Assembly (NCBI GenBank): GCA_023432075.1 | Contig: JAEYVD010000433.1 | Span: 1 to 6,025, forward strand | Direction of reading: 5' to 3' | DNA length: 6,025 nucleotides | DNA from: Pseudomonadota bacterium | GTDB lineage: Bacteria > Pseudomonadota > Gammaproteobacteria > Burkholderiales > Burkholderiaceae_B | Part shown: positions 5,970 through 6,025 of the stretch, piece by piece | How positions within the stretch are numbered: the first letter of the stretch is position 1 | How the letters are laid out: every line of letters starts with the position of its first letter | The notes under the pieces: generated by a model | Databases searched by the model: none | What the model was told of the DNA's origin: nothing | Seen by the model: the letters and a program-made list of their open reading frames with translations, nothing else | Position numbers and translations under genes: made by a program

Positions 5970-6025
5970 ATGCCTACCATTAGCCAACTCGTGCGCAAGC
6001 CGCGCGAAGTCAGCATCATCAAAAG
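5970..6025 (+). CDS. rpsL: 30S ribosomal protein S12, N-terminal fragment (continues beyond window)
   Basis: The first 18 codons plus two bases are present, reading MPTISQLVRKPREVSIIK. This is the conserved N-terminus of ribosomal protein S12 (family pattern M-T--QLVRK-R), a component of the 30S decoding centre and the site of classical streptomycin-resistance changes, which would lie outside this fragment. In most bacteria rpsL begins the str operon with rpsG, fusA and tuf. The particular residues PREVSIIK match what I recall of Bordetella/Achromobacter S12. The gene is preceded by a strong promoter 300 bases upstream and a long, structured leader. Confidence 0.97.
   Translation, partial: MPTISQLVRKPREVSIIK

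Noticed and set aside
1..6025. tRNA or rRNA genes, CRISPR arrays, insertion sequences
   Set aside because: I saw no spaced repeats, transposase-like proteins, terminal inverted repeats or tRNA-like cloverleaf sequences.

Overview
The window comes from a GC-rich beta-proteobacterium, most likely Alcaligenaceae (Bordetella/Achromobacter type). The main clue is the start of rpsL at the right edge: its first 18 residues (MPTISQLVRKPREVSIIK) match my recollection of the Bordetella/Achromobacter S12 N-terminus and differ from the Burkholderia/Ralstonia form. The genus is an inference from memory, not a database result.

Layout from left to right. (1) Positions 1-312, plus strand: the 3' end of a gene whose product ends in an Ala/Pro-rich linker and a PEGA domain, probably the tail of a Ser/Thr protein kinase. 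(2) Positions 322-4497, minus strand: a compact three-gene operon, transcribed leftwards. It encodes an OmpR-family response regulator, then an exported LysM-FecR protein, then a large CHASE2-PAS sensor histidine kinase, with gaps of 34 and 14 bases. The histidine kinase ends tail-to-tail with the PEGA gene, only 9 bases apart. (3) Positions 4498-4757: an AT-richer divergent regulatory region. (4) Positions 4758-5459, plus strand: a second OmpR-like regulator whose receiver domain has lost most of the phosphorylation pocket. (5) Positions 5460-5969: a 510-base non-coding stretch holding a possible terminator, a strong sigma-70-type promoter and a leader RNA of about 290 nt in front of rpsL. 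(6) Positions 5970-6025: the start of rpsL, the first gene of the str operon.

The operon reads as one cell-envelope signalling unit. A periplasmic LysM-FecR protein could bind peptidoglycan and present or modulate a signal to the periplasmic CHASE2 domain. The kinase would then phosphorylate the response regulator (D51). The neighbouring PEGA protein and the divergent atypical regulator may belong to the same circuit, but this is inferred from position only.

The most interesting non-coding signal is in the rpsL leader. A segment resembling a boxA antitermination site (5843-5854) can pair over 12 bases with the AAAAGGG stretch just upstream of the rpsL start, and a competing pairing is available through a repeated TACGTA motif. 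This suggests an untested switch controlling ribosomal-protein expression.
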